64,000 bases of DNA from CAYYFX01 sp964571855 (GTDB lineage: Bacteria > ARS69), in contig CAZNDO010000011.1 in NCBI GenBank assembly GCA_964571855.1, positions 62,001 through 126,000 on the forward strand. The letters run 5' to 3'. The notes beneath the pieces were generated by a model that searched no databases, was not told the DNA's origin, and saw nothing but the letters and a program-made list of their open reading frames with translations. Shown one piece after another: positions 8,752-18,500 of this stretch (its first letter is position 1; the number at the start of each line of letters is the position of its first letter). Made by a program: the position numbers and the translations under genes.

Positions 8752-8860
8752 CCGCGCCCGTCCCAGCGGACCGGGCGCTCAAGAAGCGCAAGAAGCGGTC
8801 AAGGGAGGGCACGGGGAGGCCGATGCCTCGGGTAGTCCACCGCCCGAGGAGGTCTTCCCG

Positions 8861-10882
8861 ATGAGTTCGTCCCGCGTTCTGTGCGCGTGCGTCGCGCTCG
8901 CGACGTGCGTCGCCTTCGTTCCCACGCCCGCGCCCGCCGCCGGCGCGTCCCTCGACGGCATGCGCGGGATGCTGCGCGTTCCGTCGGCCGATCCGCATCC
9001 GGTCGGCTACCTCGCCGGCACGTTCTGGGGCTCGTACGCCCGCGTGCAGTACGAGGCCACCGAGTCGCCCAACGGCCGGCCCGAGACGGTCAAGTTCGGC
9101 GGCTCGTCGCTCGCCGTCACGTACGCGCCCTCGCGCATGTTCGAGCTCGCGCTGCACGGCGCGGCGGAGACCCAGTTCCTGAACTCCGAGGCGGCCGCCG
9201 TGTCGGAGAGCAAGTTCGGCCTGCAGGGGATCGGGCTCGGCGCGAAGGCGCTGCTGACGCCCGAGTCGCGGCAGGACTTCCGGCTCGCGGCGCTGCTGGA
9301 CCTGGGCACCACGCTCGGCAACCAGGACGCGCTGGCCGGCAGCTGGGACTCCGACGGCTTCGACATCACCGGTCGTCTCGCGCTGACCTACACGAGCCCG
9401 GCGGCGGAAGGCCGGCAGGGCCTGCGGGCGCACGTGAGCACCGGCTACCTGAACCGCACCGGCGCGTTCGACCAGGCCGCCTGGGCCGTGACCGCGGCCG
9501 GGCCGACGCCGTCGCGCGCCGTGCTGCACGGCGACCAGTTCCTGTACGGCGCCGGGATCGAGTTCCCCGCGCCGAAGGGCTGGACCGGGTTCGCGGAGTG
9601 GTCCGGCGAGTACGACGTGGAGGCCGACGCCGCGTTCTCGGACAACCCGATGCGGATCACGCCGGGCGTGCGCTGGTCGGCGCCGGGCGACGCGATGGTC
9701 TTCACCGCGGGCGCGGACGTCTCGCTCGCGTCCGAGGAGGCCGGTCCGTCCTGGGGCCTGCTGGCGGGCTTCTCGTTCGCGGGCCACATGGCGCCCGTGC
9801 GCGGCACGCTGCTCGGCACGGTGCGCGACGCCGACACCGGCGAGCCGATCGCGAACGCCCGCGTGGCCCCGCGCGAGGGCGGCGCCGCCGCGATGACCGA
9901 CGCCGGCGGCCGCTTCGAGGCGCAGGCGAAGGAAGGCTACGCGGTGATCGAGGTCTCCGCGGACGGCTACGTCACGAAGACGCGCGTGGTGGAGATCCCC
10001 GCGCACCGCTCGCAGCAGTTCGACTTCACGCTGCCGAAGCGCAACGTGCTCGGCGCCGTGGCCGGCAACCTGCGCGACGCCGCGACCGGCGCCGCGGTGG
10101 CGGGCCGCGTGCGCGTGCAGGGCGGCGAGTGGGTGGCCGCCGATCCCGCCACCGGCAAGTGGGAGATCGCGAACGTCACCGAGGGCGACGTGGTGCTCGA
10201 GTTCGACGCGCCGGGCCACCGCACGGAGACGGCGGCGGTCGTGGTGAAGGCGGGCGAGACGCTCGTGCGCGACGCCAACCTCGCGGCCGACCCGAAGGCC
10301 GACTACGCGCGCATCGAGGGTGTCGTGCGCGACGCCGCCGGACAGCCGGTCGCGGCCGTCGTGACGGCGCAGGGCAAGTCCACGGCGACCGCGAAGTCCG
10401 ACCCGGCCACCGGCCGGTACGAGATCCGGCTGGAGGCGGGCGACTACACGGTGTCCGTGGCCAGCGCGGGCTACTCGGGCGTGAAGGAGGCCGTGCAGGT
10501 GGCGGCCCGCGACGCGCGCGAGATGCACTGGAAGCTGGCGGAGGCCCCGACGCAGCTCGCGCTGAACGGCGTGCTGTTCGACTCCGGCGGCGCCACGATC
10601 AAGCGCGAGTCGCTCACCGCGCTCGAGGCGGCGGCGAAGTTCCTCGCCGACAACCCGGATGCGAACGTCCTCGTCCAGGGATGGGCGGGGGACAGCGCGT
10701 CGCCGGAGGCGAACGTGGCGCTGTCGCAGCGCCGCGCCGACGCCGTGCTCAAGTACCTCGTGGTGAACTACGGCGTGGATCCGTCCCGCCTCGCCGCGAA
10801 GGGCCTGGGCGCCGCGGGCGCCGGCGCGGATGCCGCGGGCGGCCGCATCGAGCTGGTGGTGCAGGGCGCGAGCTCGAACTAG
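8861..10882 (+). CDS. OmpA-family outer-membrane protein with carboxypeptidase-regulatory-like repeats
   Basis: 673 residues. Signal peptide (residues 1-~27, ending APAAG). Residues ~35-310 look like an amphipathic barrel or porin-like region. Three repeated beta-sandwich modules follow (~320-395 GTVRDADTGEPIANARV, ~400-475 GNLRDAATGAAVAGRV, ~480-560 GVVRDAAGQPVAAVV), matching CarboxypepD_reg-like domains. A C-terminal OmpA domain (~565-670) has FDSGGATIKRESLTAL and LSQRRADAVLKYLV, the peptidoglycan-binding segment. It probably tethers the outer membrane to the wall. ATG follows a GAGGAGG-type site, and a strong hairpin follows the stop. Confidence 0.85.
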   Translation: MSSSRVLCACVALATCVAFVPTPAPAAGASLDGMRGMLRVPSADPHPVGYLAGTFWGSYARVQYEATESPNGRPETVKFGGSSLAVTYAPSRMFELALHGAAETQFLNSEAAAVSESKFGLQGIGLGAKALLTPESRQDFRLAALLDLGTTLGNQDALAGSWDSDGFDITGRLALTYTSPAAEGRQGLRAHVSTGYLNRTGAFDQAAWAVTAAGPTPSRAVLHGDQFLYGAGIEFPAPKGWTGFAEWSGEYDVEADAAFSDNPMRITPGVRWSAPGDAMVFTAGADVSLASEEAGPSWGLLAGFSFAGHMAPVRGTLLGTVRDADTGEPIANARVAPREGGAAAMTDAGGRFEAQAKEGYAVIEVSADGYVTKTRVVEIPAHRSQQFDFTLPKRNVLGAVAGNLRDAATGAAVAGRVRVQGGEWVAADPATGKWEIANVTEGDVVLEFDAPGHRTETAAVVVKAGETLVRDANLAADPKADYARIEGVVRDAAGQPVAAVVTAQGKSTATAKSDPATGRYEIRLEAGDYTVSVASAGYSGVKEAVQVAARDAREMHWKLAEAPTQLALNGVLFDSGGATIKRESLTALEAAAKFLADNPDANVLVQGWAGDSASPEANVALSQRRADAVLKYLVVNYGVDPSRLAAKGLGAAGAGADAAGGRIELVVQGASSN

Positions 10883-10902
10883 CCCGCGCGCACGAAGTCC
10901 GG

Positions 10903-10941
10903 GGGGCGGTCCGTCGTCGCACGCGCGACGCGGGCCGCCCC
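10903..10941 (+). terminator. Terminator after the OmpA-like gene
   Basis: Outer arms GGGGCGGTCCG and CGGGCCGCCCC pair with one U-G, and inner arms CGTCGC and GCGACG pair around ACGC. TCGTCGTTCT follows. It sits between convergent genes and may serve both. Confidence 0.6.
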
Positions 10942-10949
10942 TCGTCGTT

Positions 10950-12593
10950 CTACCACTCCGCGCGCAGCTCGGCCTGCACGTGCAGCGAGGTCCCGTCGGC
11001 GCCGGGCACGTGGCCTTCGTTCCGCAGCGCGAGGACTCCCGCCTTCACGCGGAGGTCCGCCGCGTCGCGCCACGCCGCGCGCAGCCGCGCGTGCGGGAAC
11101 ACGCGTCGCTCCACCACGCCCGACAGCGCGCCGCCCGAGCCGCGCGAACCGCCGCTGGCCGGATCCCACGCCTCGCCGGCCGTGCCCTGGCCGCGCCGCG
11201 TCACGTCCACGCCCGCGCCCAGGCGGAGGTCCGTGCCGAGGTCCCGCTCCGCCCACAGCTCGGCGTGCTCCACGTCCGGACCGTTCCCGTAGCCGAGCGG
11301 CACGCCGTCCAGGACCAGGTCCGCGTCGTAGAACACGGCGTAGGTGTAGCGGTACACCTTCACGAACTCGGCGCGCGCGTCCACCGCCTGTCCGCCGGCC
11401 GTTCCCGCCCACGACAGCCCCACCTGGTAGCCGATCCGGTCCGGCTGCGACGCCGACTCCGTGGCCAGGTCGTCCACCAGGAGCTCCGCGTCCGCGCGCA
11501 GCCCCGCGCCCACGCGCCAGACGAGGTCCATCCCGGCCAGCACGTTGTTGCGGTGCGGGAGGAGGGAGGATCCCGGCGGCGTGGCGCGATCCAGCCAGCG
11601 CTGCACGAGCGTGTAGGGCACCACGCCGATCGCGTACAGCAGCTCGACCCCGTCCGCCCGGTACGCCGCGGCCTCGTGCAATCCGAGCCGCACGGGTCCC
11701 CATCCGATCTCGATCCGGTGCGCCGCGAACTGCAGCCGGCCGGCCGGCGCGGCCGCGGTGTCCACGGCCGGCTCGTGCAGCGTGCCGACCATCGCGACCG
11801 CCCGCGCGCGACCCCCGAACGTGCGGGACAGCTCCAGCGCGGGATACGACATCGCGGCATCCGAGAGCAGCAGGGTGCCGGAGCGCCCCGGTCCCCAGCG
11901 GTTCGTCACGAGCCCCGCCCGCAGGTCCAGCGCGGCGGTCCGCCACGACAGGTACGCGTCCTCGGACGAGAGGTACCAGTCCGAGTTCTTCACGATCGCG
12001 TCGCCGATCGCCCCGTCCTCGATCTTCTCGACCGCCACGTCCGCGAGCGCGAACCCGCCGCCGGGGAGATACGCGCGGAAGGTCGCACCCCCGCGCGTGC
12101 CGGGCACGATCTCGCCCGTGTCGTCCGTGGTGATGGCCCGCGCGCGCAGATCCGCGCGGACGCGCAGGAGGGCGTCCCCGGCCGCTCCCGCCAGCAGCGG
12201 CCGCGTCTCCGCGTACCCGGCTCCCGCGCCGAGCCGCTCCAGCTCCCAGGCGAACTCGCGCTCGAGCCGCCGGGCCGGCGCCAGGGAGGCCAGGTCCGGC
12301 CGCGCGATCCGGAGTGCCGCGAGCGCGCGCGCCACGTCCGCGCGCGCGAGCGGGCGCGTGAACACCGGGAGTTCCGCGAGGCCCCCGCGGTTCCACAGCG
12401 ACTCCACGTCGGCCCAGGCCGGATGGTCGGGCGGCAGCATCTCGGCGGGTGGGGCGTCGGCGGGCGGCGGTTCGCCCGCCGGCGGGACCGCGGCGGCAGG
12501 TCCGGCCGCGGGACCGGCCACCAGGGCCAGAGCCACGGGAACGAGGGCTGCGAAGCGGCGCAGGATGTTGCGGGACAAGGCCTCAGGGCGCAT
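10950..12593 (-). CDS. Wzi-like capsule-assembly outer-membrane beta-barrel protein
   Basis: 547 residues from the ATG giving MRPEALSRNILRR; an in-frame ATG 24 bases upstream lies inside the likely promoter. Signal peptide to ~residue 38 (ALVAGPAAGPAAA). A Pro-rich linker follows, then an N-terminal helical region (LWNRGGLAELPVFTRPLARADVARAL), then a long barrel with the family hallmark LVTNRWGPGRSGTLLLSD (~225-242) and the closing strand SLHVQAELRAEW. Wzi proteins are 18-strand barrels that hold capsular polysaccharide on the surface. No capsule locus adjoins it, so the ligand is unknown. Divergent from the 12654 barrel gene. Confidence 0.75.
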   Translation of the reverse strand: MRPEALSRNILRRFAALVPVALALVAGPAAGPAAAVPPAGEPPPADAPPAEMLPPDHPAWADVESLWNRGGLAELPVFTRPLARADVARALAALRIARPDLASLAPARRLEREFAWELERLGAGAGYAETRPLLAGAAGDALLRVRADLRARAITTDDTGEIVPGTRGGATFRAYLPGGGFALADVAVEKIEDGAIGDAIVKNSDWYLSSEDAYLSWRTAALDLRAGLVTNRWGPGRSGTLLLSDAAMSYPALELSRTFGGRARAVAMVGTLHEPAVDTAAAPAGRLQFAAHRIEIGWGPVRLGLHEAAAYRADGVELLYAIGVVPYTLVQRWLDRATPPGSSLLPHRNNVLAGMDLVWRVGAGLRADAELLVDDLATESASQPDRIGYQVGLSWAGTAGGQAVDARAEFVKVYRYTYAVFYDADLVLDGVPLGYGNGPDVEHAELWAERDLGTDLRLGAGVDVTRRGQGTAGEAWDPASGGSRGSGGALSGVVERRVFPHARLRAAWRDAADLRVKAGVLALRNEGHVPGADGTSLHVQAELRAEW

Positions 12594-12601
12594 AGTGGCG
12601 C

Positions 12602-12630
12602 ACGCTAGAAACGCCATCCCCGCCTGTCAA
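12602..12630 (-). promoter_or_regulatory. Sigma70-type promoter, apparently leaderless, for the Wzi-like gene
   Basis: Reading the minus strand: TTGACA (12630-12625), 17-base spacer, TAGCGT (12607-12602), then 8 bases to the ATG at 12593. The transcript would begin at or within one or two bases of the start codon. There is no Shine-Dalgarno sequence. Confidence 0.6.
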
Positions 12631-12653
12631 GCGAACCGCGAGGGCCGTCCCGG

Positions 12654-13439
12654 ATGCCGTCCGCCCCGTTCCGCAGCCCGGCGCGATCCGTCCGGGCCTC
12701 CGTGCTCGTGTGGGCGGTCGCGGCCCTCGCCGCCTTCCCGGGCGTGGGCCGTTCCGACGACCGCGACCTCACCGAGAAGGTCCTGGACAGCAAGTACTCC
12801 CGCGGCGACTACGCGGTCTACCTCGGCTGGCACGATCCGGCGGACTGGCAGTTCGACGAGCACGGGTCATGGGCGCTGCCGGTGGGGTTCAAGGTCCGTT
12901 TCCGGTGGCTGGACTGGCTCCGCGTGGAGGGAGACGTGAGCTACTTCCGCCGGAGCAACAACCCCGAGGTCCTCGTGGCCATCTTCCGGGCGCCGAACTT
13001 CGACGGGCTTCTCGTCGGCGGCAGCCTACAGGCGGTGCTCCGCCGCAGCGGCGTCTTCCGTCCGTACGCGGGCGCGGGGCCGATCGTGGCGTCGCTCGGG
13101 AACGACTTCCTCGCCTTCCGCCCCGAGGTGCGGGACGCGGATCCCTCGAATCCCGACCAGTTCGCGCTGGCCTCGTGGAGCCAGGTGGACGTGGGCCTGC
13201 AGGCGATGGCGGGGGTGGACTTCTACCTCGGCCACCGGGTCTCGCCGTTCCTGGAGTATCGCCATCTCGTCGGCAGCCTCGACCTGGACCGCGGCGACGT
13301 GACCATCGGCGCCTTCCCGTTCGCTCCCGAGGAGTTGAACACCCTGCCGGCAACGCCGGAGGACGACGGCCGCCCCCACTCCTCGCACTACGACTGGTCC
13401 GGTCCGGTCGTGGTGGGCGGATTGAAGATCCGCTTCTGA
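12654..13439 (+). CDS. Small outer-membrane beta-barrel protein
   Basis: 261 residues. Signal peptide (~1-34, SVLVWAVAALAAFPGVGRS). The body alternates hydrophobic and polar residues with glycine turns and aromatic girdles (DYAVYLGWHDPADW, FKVRFRWLDWLRVEGDVSYF, GVDFYLGHRVSPFLEYRHLVGSLD) and closes with GPVVVGGLKIRF, whose terminal Phe is the usual Bam recognition end. This fits an eight-strand barrel of the OmpA/OmpW-like class. Divergently transcribed from the Wzi-like gene. A promoter for the next gene lies in its 3' end. Confidence 0.7.
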   Translation: MPSAPFRSPARSVRASVLVWAVAALAAFPGVGRSDDRDLTEKVLDSKYSRGDYAVYLGWHDPADWQFDEHGSWALPVGFKVRFRWLDWLRVEGDVSYFRRSNNPEVLVAIFRAPNFDGLLVGGSLQAVLRRSGVFRPYAGAGPIVASLGNDFLAFRPEVRDADPSNPDQFALASWSQVDVGLQAMAGVDFYLGHRVSPFLEYRHLVGSLDLDRGDVTIGAFPFAPEELNTLPATPEDDGRPHSSHYDWSGPVVVGGLKIRF

Positions 13440-13450
13440 GGCCCTATACT
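13422..13450 (+). promoter_or_regulatory. Promoter for the beta-helix gene
   Basis: TTGAAG (13422-13427), 17-base spacer and TATACT (13445-13450). The -35 lies inside the last codons of the upstream barrel gene. Confidence 0.65.
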
Positions 13451-13532
13451 CGGGGTCCCTGCGTCCGCCCGCCCGCTCCGTGCCCCGGGGGAGGGAATCG
13501 CGGTTGATCCACCCCGAATCGGGGGGCCGTTC

Positions 13533-15305
13533 GTGAGCTGCGCAATCCCGTCACCGCCCCGGGCGGCCCTCGCCGCCGCGGTCGCGCTCGTCCTGTGCGC
13601 TTCCGGCGCGCGCGCGGCCGTGCTGCGCGTCCCGACCCAGATCTCCAGCTTCCGCGTGGCGGTCCAGACCGCCGCGCCCGGCGACACGGTGCAGCTCGTC
13701 GGGAACGGCGGCGCCACGTACGTGAGTTCGAACGTCACGATCGACAAGGACCTGCTCGTCCAGGGCGGGTGGCGCGCGGACTTCCAGGTCCGGGATCCGG
13801 CCACGTACGTGAGCGTCGTGCGCGACGTCGCGGACACGCCCGCGCTTCCGCTCATCCGGGTGGCCGGCACGTCGCGGGTCACGTTCGACGGCGTGTGGCT
13901 GTGGGGCGGGACGGCCGGCGTCCTGGCCGAAGGGGGCGCGGAGCTGGTCTTCCGGGACTGCGTGATCCGGGGGCAGCGCAACACGGGCGCCGGGGATGCG
14001 GACGGGAACCGCGGTGGCGGGATCCGGCTGGTCGGCGGCAGCCTGCTGCTGGAGCGCGCGCGGATCCAGGGCATCAACACGGCCTTCGGCGGCGCCGGGC
14101 TCGCGGCCATCTCCGCGTCGTCCGTCGTGCTGCGGGACTGCACGATCTCGAATTGTCTCTCCACGCGGTTCTCCGGCGGCGACGCGTCGGGCGCGGGCAT
14201 CTACGCGCGGTCCGTGGGCGAGCTGCGCATCGAGGGATCGACCCTGTCGGACTGCGGCACCGTGCAGAACGCGGGCCTCGTGCTGGCGCGATCCACCACG
14301 GTGAACGCCGTCGCCAGCCGGTTCATCCGCGGCCTGGCGTCCACGAACGGCGGCGCCTTCTCGCTGGAGGACGCCACGGCCACTTTCGAGGACTGCGACT
14401 TCGAGGAGAACCGGGGGATCGCCGGCGGAGCGCTGCGCATCGCGGCGGGGAGCACGGTCACCGTGCGGAACTCCCGGTTCCGCCTGAACCGCGCGGTCGG
14501 GCTGGGTGGAGCCATCTGGAGCGACTCGGCCACGCTCCTGCTCGAGGGCAGCACGTTCGAGGAGAACCACGTGGCGGGCTTCCCGTCGCCCGCCATCCCC
14601 GAGCGCGGCGGCGCGGTCTATGTGCTCGCCACGGACGCCGTGGCCCGGGACTGCACGTTCCGGAACGAGCGCGCCACCGGGAAGGGCGGCGCGTGGTTCC
14701 AGGTCGGCGGCCACGCGTCGATCACGACCTGCCGCTTCGAGTCCTGCGACTCCGGGATCTTCGGCGGGGCGGCGGCCATCGAGCTCGGCGGCATGCTGGA
14801 ACTCTCGAGGGTGCTCGTGCGCGGGTGCAGCGCGCGCTTCGGCGGCGGCGTGGCCGCGTCGTTCACCGGCGCCATCCGGGTCGCGAACAGCACGTTCGTG
14901 GACGGGATCGGGCGCAGCTCCGGCGCCGGCGTGTACGTGGACACCGGGGGGACCGTGGACCTCAAGGACTCCATCCTCTGCTGCGCGCTGCAGGGGGACC
15001 AGGTGTTCTGCCAGGCGGGGGCGGTCCGCGCGGACCACTGCGACATCTGGAACGACGACTCGGAGAACATCCGCGAGGAGTGGGGCGGGGCATGCCCGGA
15101 TCCCACCGGCACGAACGGGAACCTGAAGGTCTCCCCCGGATTCTGCGCCGGCGATCCGGACTTCCGGGTGGCCGACGGATCCCCGTGCGCCGGGAGCGCC
15201 TCCGACGGCGGGGACCTGGGCTGGCTCGCGGCGGGGTGCCCGACCGGTCGGCCGCTCGGGATCGAGCCCAGCAGCTGGGGCCGGATCAAGGCCTCGTGGC
15301 GGTAG
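13533..15305 (+). CDS. Secreted right-handed beta-helix (parallel beta-helix) protein
   Basis: 590 residues from a GTG. Signal peptide to ~residue 29 (LVLCASGARA). The mature part is a run of ~23-residue coils with the pectate-lyase/polymorphic-membrane-protein pattern: VTFDGVWLWGGTAGVLAEGGAELVFRDCVIRG, FEDCDFEENRGIAGGALRIAAGSTV, LLEGSTFEENH and many G-G-A/G-A-I repeats. Paired cysteines recur at coil positions. Ends with SSWGRIKASWR, which may be the C-terminal stub of a sorting or anchoring element. Probably a surface protein or polysaccharide-acting enzyme; no catalytic site could be identified. Confidence 0.75.
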   Translation: MSCAIPSPPRAALAAAVALVLCASGARAAVLRVPTQISSFRVAVQTAAPGDTVQLVGNGGATYVSSNVTIDKDLLVQGGWRADFQVRDPATYVSVVRDVADTPALPLIRVAGTSRVTFDGVWLWGGTAGVLAEGGAELVFRDCVIRGQRNTGAGDADGNRGGGIRLVGGSLLLERARIQGINTAFGGAGLAAISASSVVLRDCTISNCLSTRFSGGDASGAGIYARSVGELRIEGSTLSDCGTVQNAGLVLARSTTVNAVASRFIRGLASTNGGAFSLEDATATFEDCDFEENRGIAGGALRIAAGSTVTVRNSRFRLNRAVGLGGAIWSDSATLLLEGSTFEENHVAGFPSPAIPERGGAVYVLATDAVARDCTFRNERATGKGGAWFQVGGHASITTCRFESCDSGIFGGAAAIELGGMLELSRVLVRGCSARFGGGVAASFTGAIRVANSTFVDGIGRSSGAGVYVDTGGTVDLKDSILCCALQGDQVFCQAGAVRADHCDIWNDDSENIREEWGGACPDPTGTNGNLKVSPGFCAGDPDFRVADGSPCAGSASDGGDLGWLAAGCPTGRPLGIEPSSWGRIKASWR

Positions 15306-15339
15306 TGCCAGGTTCCGCGGAGCCCGCCGGGCCGCCGCA

Positions 15340-15369
15340 TTGACCCTCGCCGCCCGGGGTTGCTAGACT
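15340..15369 (+). promoter_or_regulatory. Promoter for the C25 protease gene
   Basis: TTGACC (15340-15345), 18-base spacer and TAGACT (15364-15369). Transcription would start ~185 bases before the ATG, giving a long leader. That leader contains at least one hairpin (GACCCTTC / GAGGGGTC). Confidence 0.6.
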
Positions 15370-15558
15370 GTCCGTCGGTCGTCCTGAGTCCCGCCCCCCA
15401 GGTCAGGTTTCGCAACGGGTTCCCGCTACGATTGCCCAGGAAACGCGAATCGAACACGGACATGCCCGTACGGACTCACCGTCCGCGCGACCCTTCGGCG
15501 TGAGGGGTCGTTCGCGCCGCCCGCTCGCTGCCCCTTCCCTTGCCTCGAGGTGATTTCG

Positions 15559-18500
15559 ATGTCGGTTCCCCGGACTGCGACGAAGGTGCTCCGTCGCCTC
15601 TGCCCGGCGGTCGCGGCCGTGCTCATGCTCGCCGCCGCCGAATCCCGAGCCTCCGGCAACCCGTCCGCGCAGCTCACGTTCCGCGCCGAGGACGTGCGCG
15701 TGGCGTCGCGCGGCGACGTGGCCGAGGTCTCGATCGCCGGGTTGCCCCGCGTGGGCGGCGCCGACGCCCCCGCGCTGCCGGTGTCCCTGCACACGTTCGC
15801 GGTCCCCGCGGGCTATGCCGTCCGCGAGGTGCGCATCCTCCCGCGCGACGAGGTGCGGGTGGCGCAGGACGTCCGGCTGGGTCTCCGCGAGGCGGCCGCT
15901 CCCGGCGAGCGTGATGCCGTGACGCGCGCGTTCCCCGCGGGGGCTCTCGAGCCGGGCGCACCGATCCACCCGGCCCGGCCCGGCCTCGCCCTGCACTCGG
16001 GCAACGCGGGCGGCTTCACGCTTCAGAGCGTGGCCGTCTTCCCGCTGCGCTGGGACCGGCCGAGCGGGGATCTGGTCCTCGCGCGCACCGTGGACGTGGA
16101 GCTGGAGCTGGAGCCCGCGGCGGCCGTGGACCTCGTGCGCGAGCGGCGCGGGACCGAGGCCGAGCGCGTGATGGCGGCGGCGCTGGCGTCCATGGTCGAG
16201 AACCCGGAGGCCCTCGCCGAGGGCCGGATCCTGGACGACGCGCTGCGCAGCGACGACGGCGGCGGCTTCGCCCCGACGGACCTGCCCAGCCTCGAGGGCA
16301 CGCCGGTGGACATGGTCATCGTGACCACGTCGGCGCTGGCCGCGTCGTTCCAGCCCCTCGCGGACTGGAAAACGAAGAAGGGCGTGCCCACGGTGATCAA
16401 GACCGTGGAGTGGATCGACACCAACTACCCGGCCGGCCACGACCGGCCCGAGCGCATCCGCGACTTCCTGCGGGATGCGTACGCGAAGTGGGGGACGTAC
16501 CTGGTCCTGGCCGGCGGCGACTACAGCGTGGTCCCGCCGCGCGACGCCTACAACCGCTTCTTCTTCGGCGGCACCCTCGTCCCGACGGACCAGTACTTCG
16601 CCTGCCTGGACGGGGACTGGAACGACGACGGCGACGGCCTGTACGGCGAGGGCATCTTCACGGTGACGCCCGGCGACGAGGCGGACCTGTACCCGGACGT
16701 CTTCGTGGGCCGCGCCTCCGTGGAGACCACCACGGAAGTGGCCACGTTCATCGCGAAGTCGATGGCGTACGAGAAGACGCCCCCGGCGGGCTGGGCGAAG
16801 AAGGTCGTCTACCTGGCCGAGGTGCTGTTCCCGGAGAACTGGGTCTACGGGGACCCGCCCGAGAACATCGCGCTCGACGGCGCCACGCTGTGCGACATCT
16901 TCGACACGTTCGTCCCGCTGGACTGGACCCGCGTGAAGCGGTACCAGAGCCAGAACAACCTGGATCGGTCCATCGCGCTGCAGGAGCTGAGCGTCGGCCA
17001 CAGCCACCTCGTGACGCTGATGAACCACGGCGACGCCTTCAAGTTCTCCACCGGCAACGGCGTCAACCCGCGCGTCTACATCGCGGACACGGACTCCCTG
17101 CACAACGGGAGCTACCTGAGCTTCGTGATGGCCACGGCGTGCAACCCGAACCAGATCGACCTCGAGTGCCAGGGCGAGTCGTTCATGAACAACCCGAACG
17201 GCGGCGCCGTGGCGGTGGTCGGCCCCACGCGGGAGGACTTCCCGGTCTCCGCCGCGAACTACCACGAGTCCGCGCTGGCCTTGATCTTCAAGAGCCGGGT
17301 CACGCGGTTCGGCGTGGTGGGCCAGCTGCACCGCGTCCCGTTCATCGGCCTGAGCCAGACGGACCAGACGCCGGACCGCTGGACCATGCTCACGCGCGAG
17401 CTGCTCGGCGATCCGGAGCTGCGCTTCTGGACGATGGAGCCCGGCACGCTCAACGTGGCGCACTCCGCGTCCCTGCCGCTCGGCACGGCCTCGGTGAACG
17501 TGACCGTCACCAACGGGGCCACCCCGGTGGCGGACGCCGCGGTCTGCGTGAGCGACGCGAACGGCACGTACTCGCGGGGACGCACGAACTCCGCGGGCGT
17601 GGCCACGCTGGCGCTGACCAGCCGCGCCACCGGCACCGTGAACGTCGTGGTCACCAAGGCGGAGTTCAAGCCGAAGGAGACCACCTTCACGCTGACCGCC
17701 GCCGCGGGACCGTTCCTCGCACTGCAGTCCTCGACGTTCGACGACGACGCGATCGCCCCGTCGTCCGGCAACGGCGACGGCGTGCACGACGCGGGCGAGA
17801 CCTTCCAGCTGGACGCCACCGTGCGCAACGGCGGCGTCTCCACGGCGAACGGCGTGACCCTGAGCGCCGCGATCGAGCCGGGCTCCGAGGCCACGTTCGA
17901 CCTGCTGTACGACGGCGTGCGTGATCCGGCGAAGGTGTTCGTGGGCCCGGGCCGCGTGAACCCGGCCGGCGTGCCCTTCACGCTGGACTTCGCGAACCCG
18001 TTGATCGACTACATCGGAACGCCTCCCATGTCCTTCGCCGCGGACACTTCGTCCGGCGACCTGGGCGTGTTCGTGTGGCAGGACGACGAGGGCTGGCACG
18101 TGCGCTGGGCGTCCGGCGCGGACTCCACCGTGGTGACCGGCACGGTCACGACGGACGGGCGCGTGCGCACGCTGGCCACGCCGGATCTGGACTCGGCCAC
18201 GGACGTGGCCGCCATCGTGGCGGGCGGCGACTCGCTCACGTTCACCGGCTCCACGTACGGCCAGGACCTCTGGGACGGCGTGGACTTCACGATGGCCGAC
18301 AACACGATGCTCACGATGGTGGACGGCACCGACGCGCTGGGGAACGTCGCCGCGGCCGGCACCGCCACCGGCGAGGTCGTGTACTCCATCGCGAACGACG
18401 CGCGGGACGGGCAGCTCGGCTACGTGGACCTCACGTGGACGTCGGCCACGCTGCAGACCTGGACCGGCGTCGTGCCGGTGGTCTTCGCGGCGCCGGCGCT